Shown here: one piece after another, positions 51,901-63,771 of the stretch
How positions within the stretch are numbered: the stretch's first letter is position 1
How the letters are laid out: each line of letters begins with the position of its first letter
Assembly (NCBI GenBank): GCA_002914805.1
Contig: JXTB01000212.1
Coordinates: 300,933-364,932, forward strand
From: Parasponia andersonii
Taxonomy: Eukaryota; Streptophyta; Magnoliopsida; Rosales; Cannabaceae
Length of the DNA: 64,000 nt
Direction: 5' to 3'
Program-made: the position numbers and the translations under genes
Notes under the pieces: model-generated
Seen by the model: the letters and a program-made list of their open reading frames with translations, nothing else
What the model was told of the DNA's origin: nothing
Database searches by the model: none

Positions 51901-52720
51901 AATTAAGCACACTTTGTGACAAACTTGGGGCCATACCTAGTTCCGAATTTGGCATAGGAATATATAGATCTTGACCACCACCTCCTGGAATTTGTCTAAT
52001 ATCTGTTAGATGATTAAACCAGATAGCACAGCCACTGCCACTGCCCTGTCCTCTGTTATCTGTGTTTGAATAAGCCATACAAGAACAGTTGCTCAAGCAT
52101 TTGGCCCTGCAATCCTTCAAGTTCATATCTCTGTTCACCCATGAATTAGTAGTATCTGGCAGCTTCACCCCAGAAAATTTCAAAAACCCATCCTTTTGGC
52201 AGCTTAGTGGAATGTTTCTTACATGTCTTGAGACCAATCCATTGTGCTCCACTGTTCTGGAGACTTAGGACTGAACCCTTTTAGGCATTGGCACATTGGA
52301 CTTTCAGATATGATGCGATTTCCATTAGTTCCACAGACATTGCTCCACAGACATTATGGTTGTAACAGTGATAAGATAGAACTGAGAAATAAGACGTCCA
52401 TCTTCGCTCCCTTTCGACCCATGTGAATCGGTTCCTGGCGCTAGTCGTCTCATTAAGGCCACTCTTGTGATCAATGACCTATTGTTGAGGTTGTAAGTGT
52501 AACAAACTTCATCATCATTGATTGTGAAATCGAAACTGAAAAGCGAATTAGGCTTTAAAGCAATGGCACCACTGTAACTTAGGCCATTCCATTGCCCAGA
52601 TCGATGAAACTTCGCGGTCCCCCGAGTAAAATCTGAAGAACAGGGGTCATCCCAGTTCTTCCATGCGGATAAACGTCGGTTCAGACCGGTCCTCAAATCC
52701 CATCCGAATTATATCCCCGG

Positions 52721-53392
52721 TGTTGTGCGGTCTAAAATCCTATGTCAGGTCGCATAAGTAAGATTAGGTACGATCTCTTCCGAAAGAGTTATATTCGATT
52801 TCCACCGCATAAGTTAGTGCGACCTCTTCCGAAAGAGTTACGTGCGATCTCCTCCGAATAAGTTTAAAGCGACCTCCTCCGAACGAGTTAAGTGCGACCA
52901 GAATGAAAAGGAGACTACTCTACGCTTCGTCAAACGGGTAACTTACAAAGAAAGAGAAACAAAAGTTTCTCTTTAAAGATCGACCAGTTATCTCATTTAA
53001 GTGATTACCCAGTTATATTGTTACTCAAATTGTATTGCCCGATTATACAGTTATCCATTCTCACAATTGGGAAACATTGAGCTATCCTCATCTATATAAA
53101 GGGAGTTCAATGTTTTAGTGAGGGATCTAGGACTTTTTCTGATCTTTTGGGGAATTTTTAGAAGAACCTTTTAAATTCTTGCATTTTTTTTCCAGACAAC
53201 ACATTGTAATTTTGAAATCTTGTAATTCTCCAGAAAATAGTAAAAAACAGTAGACGTATGCTCATCTTTTTTGGGGCTGAACCACTATAAAATTCTCGTC
53301 TCTTTATTTGCTTTAGTTAATTAACCATTTTCACACACAAGCCATATTTTGTAATTTTCCTAAATTTATTGTTGACAAAACCTCCGTCAACA
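52721..53392 (+). repeat. 5' LTR of the second Tat element, with internal palindromic repeats
   Basis: Contains about five head-to-tail copies of a 25-30 bp motif (consensus GCGACCTCTTCCGAAAGAGTT, within 52750-52900); inside each, CTCTTCCGAAAGAG is an inverted repeat. A TATA-like CTATATAAAG lies at 53092-53101. A related LTR stands alone at 62855-63620. Confidence 0.9.
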
Positions 53393-53453
53393 ATTGGCGC
53401 TAGAAGAAAAGCTATTCTGGCAAAAAATTTTGTCCATTCTATATCTTTCAACA

Positions 53454-55318
53454 ATGGTAAAGACCAGAAACACTACCAGAAATACAGGAACTAGCCAAAA
53501 TCATCTCCAAAGAACCGCTGCTGTACAGGCAGATCTTGCTCAGGATCAGCATGCCGTGACCGCACCGGAAAATATTGTTCAGAGACAGGATCGCATGGAG
53601 GAAGCACTGTTGAACCTTCAGCAAATTACAAGTCAGATTAATGACTCTCTACGGCGACTTGCTAAGGATAGATGCTAATTCCACCACAGTATGAACGTCG
53701 TACTCAACAACCTGAGAGAGGAATTCAGATTCTGGAGACAGAGAACCACGACCAAGCTAAAGCCCGGCAGGAGCATCGAGGAGATTGCGTCTCCAAGGGA
53801 AAAGGCAAGGTCGCAAACTTGCCTCTGGTATCTGGTACGGAAAGTTTGAGCAATGATCGTGATCGTGGACAATCTTCTCAGAGAGCAACCGTCAATCGTG
53901 ATTACCTTGAATACGAGCAAAGACGTCAATCGAGGAGTGTCTTCGAAAAGATTAGTAGGGAATCTCGACAGAATCCTACAGACCTGAGACAACATCTGGA
54001 TCAGCGACATAGTCAGGAGCGATCCACATCGCATCATAACGACCAAAGCTGATCTCGTCGCACAGTTTCATCGGAATCCCTAAGGTCGCAGCATACCCTA
54101 CCAAACCAACCCGCCCTATATCGTGACAACGATCAAAGGCCACTCCTGCCACCAGTGAGAGAGAATGTTCTCCCTTTGAAAGTCGATGTTCATAATCTGA
54201 GGATTGCTTTAGATACACTTGTTGGTTGAGACGATGAGCTCGCTGATGGGTATCGTCAATCGCCATTTAGCGAGGAGATTTGAGCTGCCGCCTTACCTGC
54301 TGGATTTAAAATTCCCACCATAAACACTTTTGATGGGAAACACAGATCTGCAAGACCATATGGATCACTTCAGCGACCTGATGGAACTTCATCGTATTGA
54401 TAATCTCGCACATTGTAGGTATTTTGCTGTAACTCTCACGGGAGCAGCAAAGAAGTGGTTTTCGAGGACTCAAGTCCGGCTCGATCTCGTCCTGGCAACA
54501 ACTCCAGACTGTATTCTTGAGGTAATTCCAGGCTGCGAAGAATTTTACTGTTCCACTGGTCAGCCTATCTACTATTCGGTAAGGTCTGGAGGAAACTCTA
54601 CGATCTTACCTAAATCACTTTACCTCAGAATTAACAAAGGTCAACAACCCACCTGAAAGAGAAGTTTTAACTCTAATGATGGCTGGGGTGCGACCAGAAA
54701 CAAAACTCTGGGAAGATTTACTTGAGCGAGAATACAGAATCTTTGAAGACGTCTATCGAAGAGTTGGTCGGCACCTAAGGGTAGAATCTTCATGCGAAAA
54801 CCTTAACACGACAAAGGGAGGAGGAAAGGATGCTACCAAAGATGCAATGACAAATAACAACAACAAAAATAAGAAGTCGAACAAAAGGAGTAGTGAACAA
54901 TTGAATGAGAAGCAGCCCAAATAGAAAAAGCAGGAGGTTTCAAGAGCTCCTATGAGATTCAATAATTATACTGAATTGAACGCACCCATAGATCATATCT
55001 ATGCGGTCACAAGCCAATAGGAGCGGTATCGTCAACCAGAACCAATGAAAAGAGATAGAGCGAGGCACGACCCCAACAAGTTTTGTCGGTATCACAATGA
55101 CATTGGACACGATACCAATAACTACTTTGCTCTAAAAGATGAGATCGAAAGATTGATTAAACAAGGGCAGCTACGGCAGTACTCTAAACAAAATAATGAA
55201 AGGCGAGAAGAAAACCGACAGCGACCTACAGAAATTCAGCGCAAGGTGAGAACTATTTTCGGAGGACCGCATGTTGGGGGAGATTTTAAGAGAGCGCAGG
55301 ATAGGTATGCATGAGAAG
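53454..55318 (+). pseudogene. Gag region of the second Tat element
   Basis: Starts MVKTRNTTRNTGTSQNH. A central capsid-like stretch is near 54330-54660 (LQDHMDHFSDLMELH, FAVTLTGAAKKWF), and the zinc-binding tail typical of Tat gags is near 55080-55190 (FCRYHNDIGHDTNNYFALKD, IERLIKQGQL). A decayed fossil with several breaks. Confidence 0.8.
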
Positions 55319-55446
55319 CTCGACAGTAGCCATTGACCAACGTCATGCACCTCGAACAACGACCATGAAAGCTTCAGTGAGTACCAGATATAGATATTAC
55401 CTTCACAGAATAAGACGCAAGAGAAGTCCATTATCCACATAATAAT

Positions 55447-57919
55447 GTGTTGGTCATAAAGATCAATTGTCGAAGCACGCAATTATGGCAAGTATTGGTC
55501 GATAACGGAAGTATTGTTGACATCCTGTATTATGATGCCTTTAAAAAGATGGGGTTGAATGAAAGCGACCTAAAGCCCGCCGTCACTCCACTCTATGGAT
55601 TCACTAGTAACAGCATAATGCCTATGGGCGTGATCGAGTTAATAGTCAACGTTGGCACCTACCCTAGGGTTTCAACGATAATGACCCAGTTCTTGGTTGT
55701 AGATTATCCCTCTGCATTCAATGCTGTACTAGGAAGATCAATACTAAGGGAACTTTAAGCAGTAACATCGATCTATCATCTCGGTATGAAATTCTCGACT
55801 CAGCGAGGAGTAGGCAAGTGCGTGGCAACCAATATGATGCGAGGACTTGTTATAACAACTCCTTAAAGCTCACAGCAAAGGATGCGACACCTCGCACGAT
55901 GATGGTCCAAAGAGAAGCGTCAGTGAAAGCGTCATTCGAAATGTCAGTCGAAGCGTCAGGTGAAACGTTAATCGAAACGACAAGCGAAGACCTCGACCCT
56001 CGAGAAATTGATGGAGAGGTTAAAACGGGACCAATTGAAGACTTGGAGGATTTACTATTTTACAGGTCCTCCAAGATTTTTAAAATTGGAGCGAGGCTTC
56101 AAGAACCTGTGCGAGCTTCATTGGTCACTTTTCTAGAATGTAATTTGGATGTCTTCGCATGGCAACATTCGGACATGGTTGGGATCGATCCGAATATCAT
56201 ATGCCACCATCTTAACATAGATCCAACAAAGAAGCCTGTACGGCAGAAAAGAAGAGCTATGAATCCAGAACGCTACGTCGCACTGAAAGAAGAGGTAGAA
56301 AAGTTGCTCGAAATTAGATTTATCAGGGAATCTTTTTATCCGAACTGGCTTGCAAATCCAATTTTGGTAAAGAAACCCAACAGGAAGTGAAGAACATGCA
56401 TCAATTTCACAGACCTCAACAAAGCATGCCCAAAAGACAGCTTTCCCCTTCCAAGAATCAACCAACTTGTAGATGCGATGTCGGGGCATGAACTTTTAAG
56501 TTTCATGGACGCGTATTCTAGATACAATCAAATCCCCATGTACGAACTAGATGAGGAGCACACTTCGTTCATCACTGATCGGGGATTAGACAGTTACAAA
56601 AAGATGCTTTTTGGACTCATCAATATAGGAGCAACCTACCAGCGTCTTGTCAACATGATGTTTGTAAAACAAATTGGCAAGACAATGGAGGTATATGTTG
56701 TTGACATGCTGGTGAAGTCAAAGAAAGTCGAAGATCACATCAAACATCTTGATGAGATGTTCAAAATTCTCCAAAAATATCAAATGACGCTGAATCCTCA
56801 AAAGTGTGCATTCGGGGTAGGATCAGGAAAGTTTCTGGATTTTATGGTCAATCAGCGAGGCATTGAAGCTAACCCACAAAAGATACAAGCGCTGATTGAT
56901 ATACAATCTCCTTGCAAACTCAAAGATGTGCAGAGCCTGGCAGGAAGAGTGGCCGCAATGAGTCGGTTTGTATCCAAGTCGATGGATAAGTGCCAACCAT
57001 TCTTTGAAGTATTGAAAGGTTTGAAGAGGTCTGAGTGGACGGAAGAATATGAGCAGGAGTTCCAAGAATTAAAAATACACTTGGGTTCTTCTCCACTCCT
57101 GTCGAAGCCAAATCTGTGGGAAGAATTATATTTATACCTCGCTATTTCAAAATATGTGACAAGTGCTGCGTTAATTTGGGAATATGAAAAGATACAACGA
57201 CCAGTGTACTACATAAGTAAAAGATTACTCGATACCGAAACAAGATATCCAGAGATGAAGAAATTGGCATTAGCACTCATTGTCGCATCCTGGAAACTTC
57301 GACCTTATTTTCATGCGCACACCATCAAAGTTTTCACGAAATTTCTATTAAAGTAGGTTCTGCAAAAACCGGAGGCTTCTGGGTGACTACTTAATTGGGC
57401 AATTGGGTTGAGTCAGTTTGATATCAATTTTCAACCTCGCACAATGATCAAAGGGCAAACTCTCGCAGATTTCATTGTAGAATTTATGTATGATGTCGAT
57501 TTTCCCATAGAAGTAATCGAAAAGCCTGCTATAGATTTATCCAAACTATAGAAGTTTTATGTCGATGGATCGTCGAATAAGAATGGAGCTGGTGCAGGCT
57601 TAGTACTAATCAGTCCTGAAGCGTATAATATTCATTGTGTACTTCGCTTCAAATTTCCAGCATCAAACAATGAAGCAGAATATGAAGCACTAATAGCCGG
57701 GCTAAAGCTCGCACAAGAAATGAAGGTCGAAGTAATTAAGGTATACAGTGATTTCCTAATAATAAAGAGCACGGTGCTGGAGTATTTGGACCCTCTTGGG
57801 AAGGACTGTATGTTATTGATGCCATTATTCGACCTACGACATATAAGTTAGCTCGCACTAGCGGACAAAAGATCGAGCATGCCTGGAATACAGAACAACT
57901 TCGTCGATATTATCAGTAA
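55447..57919 (+). pseudogene. Protease, reverse transcriptase, RNase H domains and integrase end of the second Tat element
   Basis: Protease at 55447-55755 (VLVDNGSIVDILYYDAFKK, then AFNAVLGRSIL); the active-site Asp is within VDNG. Reverse transcriptase occupies about 56130-57000 (VRQKRRAMNPERY, FMDAYSRYNQIPMY, the box VVDMLVKSKK). RNase H follows (PVYYISKRLLDTETRYPEM), then a second RNase H near 57555-57780 (YVDGSSNKNGAGAG, NNEAEYEALIAGLKLA). The end of an integrase C-terminus (GPSWEG, then HAWNTEQLRRYYQ) closes the region before 57919. It is a fossil. The second RNase H and the gag tail place it in the Tat branch. Confidence 0.85.
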
Positions 57920-57959
57920 ATTTTCATGTATATCTTCATGTTTTCATCATTCATCAATA

Positions 57960-58560
57960 AAGATCTACTTATTCGTCATTCGTAATCGTCATTCGTTGAT
58001 CGTCATTCGTTAATCATTATTCGTAATCTTTATTTGTTGATCGTCATTCATCATCGTCAATAAGGGTGTCTCCTCATCGATCATTCGATTTGGAACTTTT
58101 TATAGTTTTATGGCAGTCTTCAAACACCATAAGGCTCGGGGGGCAGTGGAATCAGAATATTATCTCCTACTTGTTTCTTAAGGGACTATAGAAAACGTCC
58201 ATTTAGAGGGATCAGAATTTTAGATCATCGAAATATCTAAAATTCCTTAAAATATTAGGATTTTCTCCTCGCTTCATGCCTTAGTATGTCGTATTACGCA
58301 ATTTCCCTCCTCGAACAACAAAGTAACTAAGCAAAACGTTCATTGTTTGATATGATATATTGTTATATTTATATTTTATCGTGGAACTTTTGAAAAACAG
58401 TTTTGAGTTTGCATCACTCATACTTGTTGTTTTCTTAAGCGACCTAACCTATCCTAACACAACCATTTTTAGTGTGTTGGATTCAAATCACAATAGCATA
58501 CCGATCAGTCACTTAGTCATTGACTACTTGGTTAAATTAATTTTCTATATTATGACTTAG
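57960..58560. repeat. Non-coding linker with short CGTCATTCGT repeats
   Basis: About 57975-58050 carries four or five imperfect copies of a 17-20 bp motif with the core CGTCATTCGT. The remainder is AT-rich linker between pol and the antisense region, with a purine tract (CTCGGGGGGCAGTGG) near 58135. No gene. Confidence 0.55.
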
Positions 58561-58750
58561 TGTGTTTTGTTTTGCAGGAATAAATGTCTAACAAGGAAAG
58601 CATTTGTTCATTGATAAAAGCTCGCACCTATACACAAGTAAAGAAATAGAAATAAGAGGGGACCAAGCCCGTATTATTCTGAAGTAAAAATAAAAAATAA
58701 TATTATTATTGTGCAGACGTGCTTGCCCCATCGTCTCCAGTCTTAGTAGC

Positions 58751-60862
58751 TTAATCTTCCCTCCAACTATGGACAAACTCGACCTTGTCTTCGCCGAGGA
58801 TGGAAAAGTCGAAGTCCGAATGCTCGCAGAAGATGTTATATATGATGGTCAATGAGGCGATGTCACTGGCTTTGTCTTCGAGCTCCTTGACTTCAGTAGC
58901 CTTGAACTCTTCAATAGCCTTGTGAGCCGCCTCTGTTGTTGCCTCCTTCATGCAATCCGGATGCTTAGAGATAGTCTTTTTAAGATCTTTAATTTTTTCC
59001 TCGAGCTTCTCCTTTTCGAACTTCTCTCTAGCTAGACCTTTGAGTAACTGCTGCCTTTCTAAATCGAACGCTTTTTTCTCCTTCTCGCGAGCTTTCTCTG
59101 AGTCCTTGAATGCTTGAGTTATCTCGTCAACTTTTTGGGCCTTCTCCAAACACTCGAGGACTGGGTCATGCATCAGGACAGTAGCTGCAGCAGTCTGAAA
59201 ATATAACACATCAATACCAGAAGAATGCATTAAAAAAAAAAAAAGACGATACTTACATTTGCCAACATCCTCATCACAGAACCAAAGGCAACCTTGGCAG
59301 ATCGTCGCTTCATCCTCTCCCAACCCTCTTCGGAAGTGAAGCGATCAATGAAAGCTGCACTCATACCAGCCTTCTCCGATAATTGATTAAGGAGTGCGAA
59401 GAGCTCCTCGTCCTTATCAACCAGGTTTAGTTCCGAAGAAGTGGCAGTCTCCTTGGATGGTTCAGGATGGCCCATTGTTTGAGGCTGTGGAGGAGGCGAG
59501 CTTGTCGGGATGTCCTCAAAGGTGACTTTTCGTTTTTTTGAAGTGTCAACCTTCTCTTTCCCTTTCGATGACGATGGAGGTATGCTCTCCGGTATCTTGG
59601 ACTTTGCCATAGACCCCAGAGTGGAAGGTGGTGCTCGCAGTCCGCTACCAATAACCATCTTTGTACAGAAATATCAGTAAGTGAGGTAACATAATACGAT
59701 GATGATGAAAATATGTATATATATGTAATTACCTTCTTGCTGTTGAGAAGCTGGTGGTGATACTGTTTCTGGAGATGATGGTTCCGAAGTTAAAGGGGTA
59801 GCAGGTATTTTTCGTTTCCTAAGTTTGGAAGACGAGGCACTCTTTTCCGTCTGCTTCCTCGGCTTTTTTTTCTTCGAGCTCAAAGGTTTGGACGAACGGA
59901 CGGTGGGGTCAGGGAATGCAGCTCCCTTTGGAAGCAAACCACAAGCGACCAAGTTCTTAGAAGTCCCAAGCTTCTTCCAATCGAATTCCTCAATTGGAAG
60001 GTCGTTGATTCTGTACACCCTTACGAGCTGTTCCCTGAAAAGTCTAGGCTATTCCCTGTTGTCTGCGATGACATACGAGTGTGATCAGAATAAATATGAT
60101 AATACAGAAAAGGCGATAAATTGAAAAGCTACCTACCAGGATTCTGAAAGAAGCCATTATCCGCATAGTCAAAGTGGAAAAATAGATTTTTCCATTTTCC
60201 CATATTGTTGCGAACCCCGTAGATAGTTTTTATTGCTTGATTCGACCACTTACTCGCATAAAAGAAGCCGAAATCTGAAGGGTTTGATTTCACTTGGTAA
60301 AACCAAGTGAACTCTTCAGGAGTAGGGGTTTCTAAGCCTAGTTTATGGTATAGTATGTACAAACCTACCATATATCTATAAGTATTTGGGGTTAGTTAAA
60401 AAGGAACGACTCCGTAATAGTCGACGATGGATTTTATATAAGGATGAAGTGGAAGACGGACTCCGCATTTGAGAATTGCTTCAGAGAATGATGTAATTCC
60501 GTGAGGTGGTGTATGTGGTCGATTAAACTCCATGGGAAGGCGAAGAGGGATGGCGATCTTGTAATTGCATATGATCTTGCTGAGCCTGTTCGTGGTGTAG
60601 CTCGTCCTTATATTAATACATGGCCAGTCTCCCTCTACATATTGGTAACTCGTTGCGAATGCAGGGGCATCTCTGATATGCTGGGGCCATTGGTCTTGAG
60701 GTAGGTCACCTATGCGAGGACTACTTTGCCTGAGCCTGGTTATCTCAACTTCAGGTTCTGGCTTAAGATAATCTTCGAGGTTTATGGAGCTAATATTGGT
60801 ATTGGAAGATTCTCCTGAGAATGCATTCCCTTCCCTAAAATCCTCACTACTAGATATCTGAA
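58751..60862 (-). pseudogene. Antisense extra gene region of the Tat element (Transposase_28-like plus coiled coil)
   Basis: Minus-strand segments at about 60862-60136, 60065-59731, 59660-59258 and 59197-58751, separated by short gaps that start with GTAGGT, GTAATT or GTAAGT and end in AG, so they look like introns. The first segment carries IRDAPAFATSYQYVEGDWP, LPLHPYIKSIVDYYGVVPF and YILYHKLGLETPTPEEFTWF, resembling the plant domain called Transposase_28 or putative gypsy-type transposon. The middle is Lys/Ser/Pro-rich and nuclear-signal-like; the end is a long charged coiled coil (EKEKKAFDLERQQLLKGLAR). Antisense extra ORFs are known from Grande and other Tat elements. Function unknown. 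It carries at least one break. Confidence 0.7.
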
Positions 60863-61453
60863 AAGAAATGGTAATAGATTTAGTCCTATGCGAGCATTAG
60901 GGATCTTAGCTATATGCGAGTAGTTTTGGGGTCTCAACCTAGGATTGCATCAACAAGCTACTCATTGGGTTTTTTCTAATCGATCTACGGATTCATAAAA
61001 AAAATCATTCAAGCAGTTCGTTAAAAAAAAATAAAAACTCTTTCACGAGTTCATCTCTATCAGTCATCTAAAAGAAGAATCTATAGACCAACGAAGGGGA
61101 TCTAAAAATTTCCGTTTTACAGTCCATCCGAGTATGGGATGGGTTTATGTTCAGAATATTTAGCCTCTGGTATTTGGGTTCTACGGTTTGTTCCTATTTT
61201 CTATTCTAGGATCTGTAAATAAGAGTTCTGGAAAAATCAAAGAACAAGAGAGAGGATATATACTAACCTTTCTTCGAAGACCGAAGGACCAAGATGACGT
61301 TCAAAGGATTGTGATGATAACTTCATCGGAGAAGATGATAAAGTTGTGCGAGCTAGGAAATAGAACGACGCCGGAAGAATTTCTCTGTGAATACTTTAGG
61401 TTTAGAGAGAAATAGCAGACGATATATTTTTTGAAGAAGAGGTGGATCAATTT

Positions 61454-61465
61454 GATATATATACC
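61454..61465 (-). promoter_or_regulatory. TATA-like box upstream of the antisense region
   Basis: GGTATATATATC on the minus strand, in AT-rich DNA about 0.6 kb upstream of the first antisense coding segment; a leader with a possible donor (AAAGGTTAGTATAT, near 61266) lies between. It could be a separate promoter for the antisense transcript. Inferred from position only. Confidence 0.35.
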
Positions 61466-61853
61466 TCAAACATCGTCAAATCATAGCCGTAAATCAAGGT
61501 ATTTAATTTTCAGATCCAAAGATCGAAGTTCACGCGGGATTTGATTTTTTCCGAAATTAAATCAGTATCTTTTCAAAACTTGAAACGATTCGATTTAAGA
61601 CGACAACTGGCATCATCGCTATCATTAAGTCTTCTCGATTTTTGCTATTCTTCTTAGAAAAGGCGACATGTGTTTTCATCTGTCAGAAAAAAGGTACGCA
61701 TGATCTTGAAAAAGGTGAGATTTGAGATCTAACAACTCTTCGACTCTTCAAGGATCTCAAGTCTAGATCATGACGTCGTATTTTTTAAGCTCGCACTTAC
61801 ATTAGAAGGAAGCTCCATTTTGTCCTGAAGAACTAATGGAGCTAGGGGGCAAT

Positions 61854-62524
61854 TATTGTGCAGTCTAAAATCCTATGTCAGGTTGCATGAGTATGATTAA
61901 GTGCGATCTCTTCCGAAAGAGTTACATACGACCTCCACTGCATAAGTTAGTGCGACCTCTTCCGAAAGAGTTACGTGCGACCTCCTCCGAACAAGTTTAA
62001 AGTGACCTCCTCCGAACGAGTTAAGTGCGACCAGAATGAAAAGGAGACTATTCTACGCTTCGTCAAACGGATAACCTACAAAGAAAAGTAAACAAAAGTT
62101 TCTCTTTAAACAACGACCAGTCATCTCATTTAAGTGATTACCCAGTTATATTGTTACTCAAATTATATTGCTCGATTATACAGTTACCCATTCTCACAAT
62201 TGGGAAACATTGAGCTATCCTCATCTATACAAAGGGAGTTAAATATTTCAGTGAGAGATCTGAGATTTTTTCTGATCTTTTGGAGAATTTTTGGAAGAAC
62301 CTTTTAAAGTCTTACTTCTTCTTTTCAAATAATACATTGTAATTCTAACTCTTGTAATTCTCTAGAAAATAGTAAAAAATAGTGGATGTAAGCTCGTCTT
62401 TTTTGAGGCTGAACCACTATAAAATTATCGTCTCTTTATTTGCTTTAGTTAATTAACTCTTTTCATACACAAGCCGCATCTTGTAATTTTCCTAAATTTA
62501 TTGTTGACAAAACCTCTGTCAACA
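61854..62524 (+). repeat. 3' LTR of the second Tat element
   Basis: Matches 52721-53392 along its length, including the GCGACCTC palindromic repeats, and ends GTCAACA. Exon 1 of receptor-kinase copy 3 resumes directly after it with CCCAG. Confidence 0.92.
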
Positions 62525-62854
62525 CCCAGTAATAATGTATCCGAAAGATGGTCAAAGCTTTGCCACAAGTAGTTCTCCGAGTTTGTGTCGTCCTCCTCTC
62601 TTACAACTAGATTTCCAGAATCCAGAAGCTCCACCTTTGGTTTCCTCGCTTGTTTCGACGACCTCATCGACCAAACGACACTCTTGATCTGAGAGCACCA
62701 GATTTCCTGTGTCGTTTATGGTCAGCAAGCCAGACGAACCGTTGATTGGTTTGCATCTGTTTGCAACCCAAACAACGGTTCTTACCGGGATACTATTGTA
62801 CCAAATTCCCAGATAACGATTCTTGGAACTGCTTCCTGGAGTGAAGAAACCAAG

Positions 62855-63620
62855 TGTTGATGGAGGTTTTATCAACAATAGATTTATAAGTAATTAAGAG
62901 ATGTGGCTTGTGTAAATTGAAGTAGTAAATTAAAGCAAATAAGGAGAGAGGGATTTATAGTGGTTCGGCCCCAAAAAAGATGAGCCTACGTCCACTGTTT
63001 TCTCACTATATTCTGAAGAATTACATACTCAGGGTTACAAACTTGTCTGGAAAAAACTGAAGAACAATGGGAAAGACAAGCTATTGAGAATACTAAGAAC
63101 AACTACTCGATGCTCTCTAAACTCGTATATCCGAAGCTTAGAGTTTAGAATATTTTCTGTGTATTGTGGTGGTGTAGAGCTTGATCGTCCCCTTCCTTGG
63201 AACATAGAGTTCCCTTTATATAGATCATAGTGACCTTATGTCCCTAGGATCCTAATTGCATAAACGGGTAACTATTCAATTGGGTAACCTGAATTAAGTA
63301 ACAATATAATTGGATAACTACTCAAAAAGGATAACTAGTTAATCGCAAATAGGAGTCTTCAGCTTCCCTTTTCTTGTAGGTCTCTTCCACAGTATTTACT
63401 TGTTTCCCTCTTCTTGTAGGTTTCCTTTATTGTATTTGCATGTTTCCCCTTTCTTTATAGGTTTCCTGTTTGTCAAGGAAAACTGCACGGAGTAGGTCGC
63501 ACAAAAACTTGTGGAAGAGGTCGCATATATTCTTCATGTGGAAGGTCGCACATATCCTTCACGGAGGGAGGAGGTCGCATACACATCATATGCGACCTTA
63601 GGATTTTAGACCGTACAACA
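62855..63620 (-). mobile_element. Solo LTR of the same Tat family in exon 1 of copy 3
   Basis: 766 bp beginning TGTTGATGGAGG and ending CGTACAACA, with the perfect target duplication CCAAG (62850-62854 and 63621-63625). The inverse of its sequence follows the LTR at 52721: CGGTCTAAAATCCTA at one end, AAATCTATTGTTGATAAAAC at the other, and GTGGTTCGGCCCC matching the inverted GGGGCTGAACCAC block. Several GAGGTCGCA motifs replace the palindromic repeats of the full element, so it is a distinct subfamily. The remains of a complete element lost by recombination between its two LTRs. Confidence 0.92.
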
Positions 63621-63771
63621 CCAAGCTCGAAGCTTCGTTCTTTAGAAACGAGAGCTGTGCCATCGCTGACAGATTGGACTGGGGTGATGCTGTCATGCAC
63701 TACCGCTAATGAAACTGCACGCAAGAGCACAAGGAGAAAGATAAGCGTAAAAGTCACATATGAAGGGCCAT

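Larger units (their letters stand above)
52721..62524 (+). mobile_element. Ty3/gypsy LTR retrotransposon, Tat lineage, with an antisense extra gene region
   Basis: LTRs at 52721-53392 (672 bp) and 61854-62524 (671 bp), TGTTG start and GTCAACA end, flanked by CCCGG and CCCAG (5-bp duplication with one change). A primer-binding-like ATTGGCGCTAGAAG follows the 5' LTR and a purine tract GGAGCTAGGGGGC precedes the 3' LTR. Sense order: gag, protease, reverse transcriptase, RNase H, second RNase H, end of integrase. An antisense region lies between pol and the 3' LTR. It is broken at several places, and no integrase core was recognised. The LTRs differ at perhaps 7 percent by eye, so it appears younger than the 15 kb element. 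Confidence 0.93.
49146..63771 (-). pseudogene. S-receptor-like kinase copy 3 (pseudogene, exon 1 split twice)
   Basis: Exons by comparison with copy 1: 7 (49454-49146), 6 (49666-49533), 5 (50001-49764, 238 bp), 4 (50350-50140, 211 bp), 3 (50608-50463, 146 bp), 2 (51820-51713) and 1 (63771 down to 51937). Exon 1 lies in three parts: 63771-63621, 62854-62525 and 52720-51937, separated by a solo LTR and a full Tat element. Signs of death: exon 6 is 134 rather than 151 bp and meets a stop after GYMA; the DFG motif reads GFG; exon 2 lacks a normal AG acceptor; the start region is frameshifted. Exons 3-5 keep the exact sizes of copy 1, so the paralogues diverged rather recently. Confidence 0.9.

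Noticed and set aside
61188-61415. 75-residue plus-strand frame near the 3' end of the second Tat element
   Set aside because: It overlaps, on the opposite strand, the leader of the antisense region and has no recognisable domain; most likely a chance frame.
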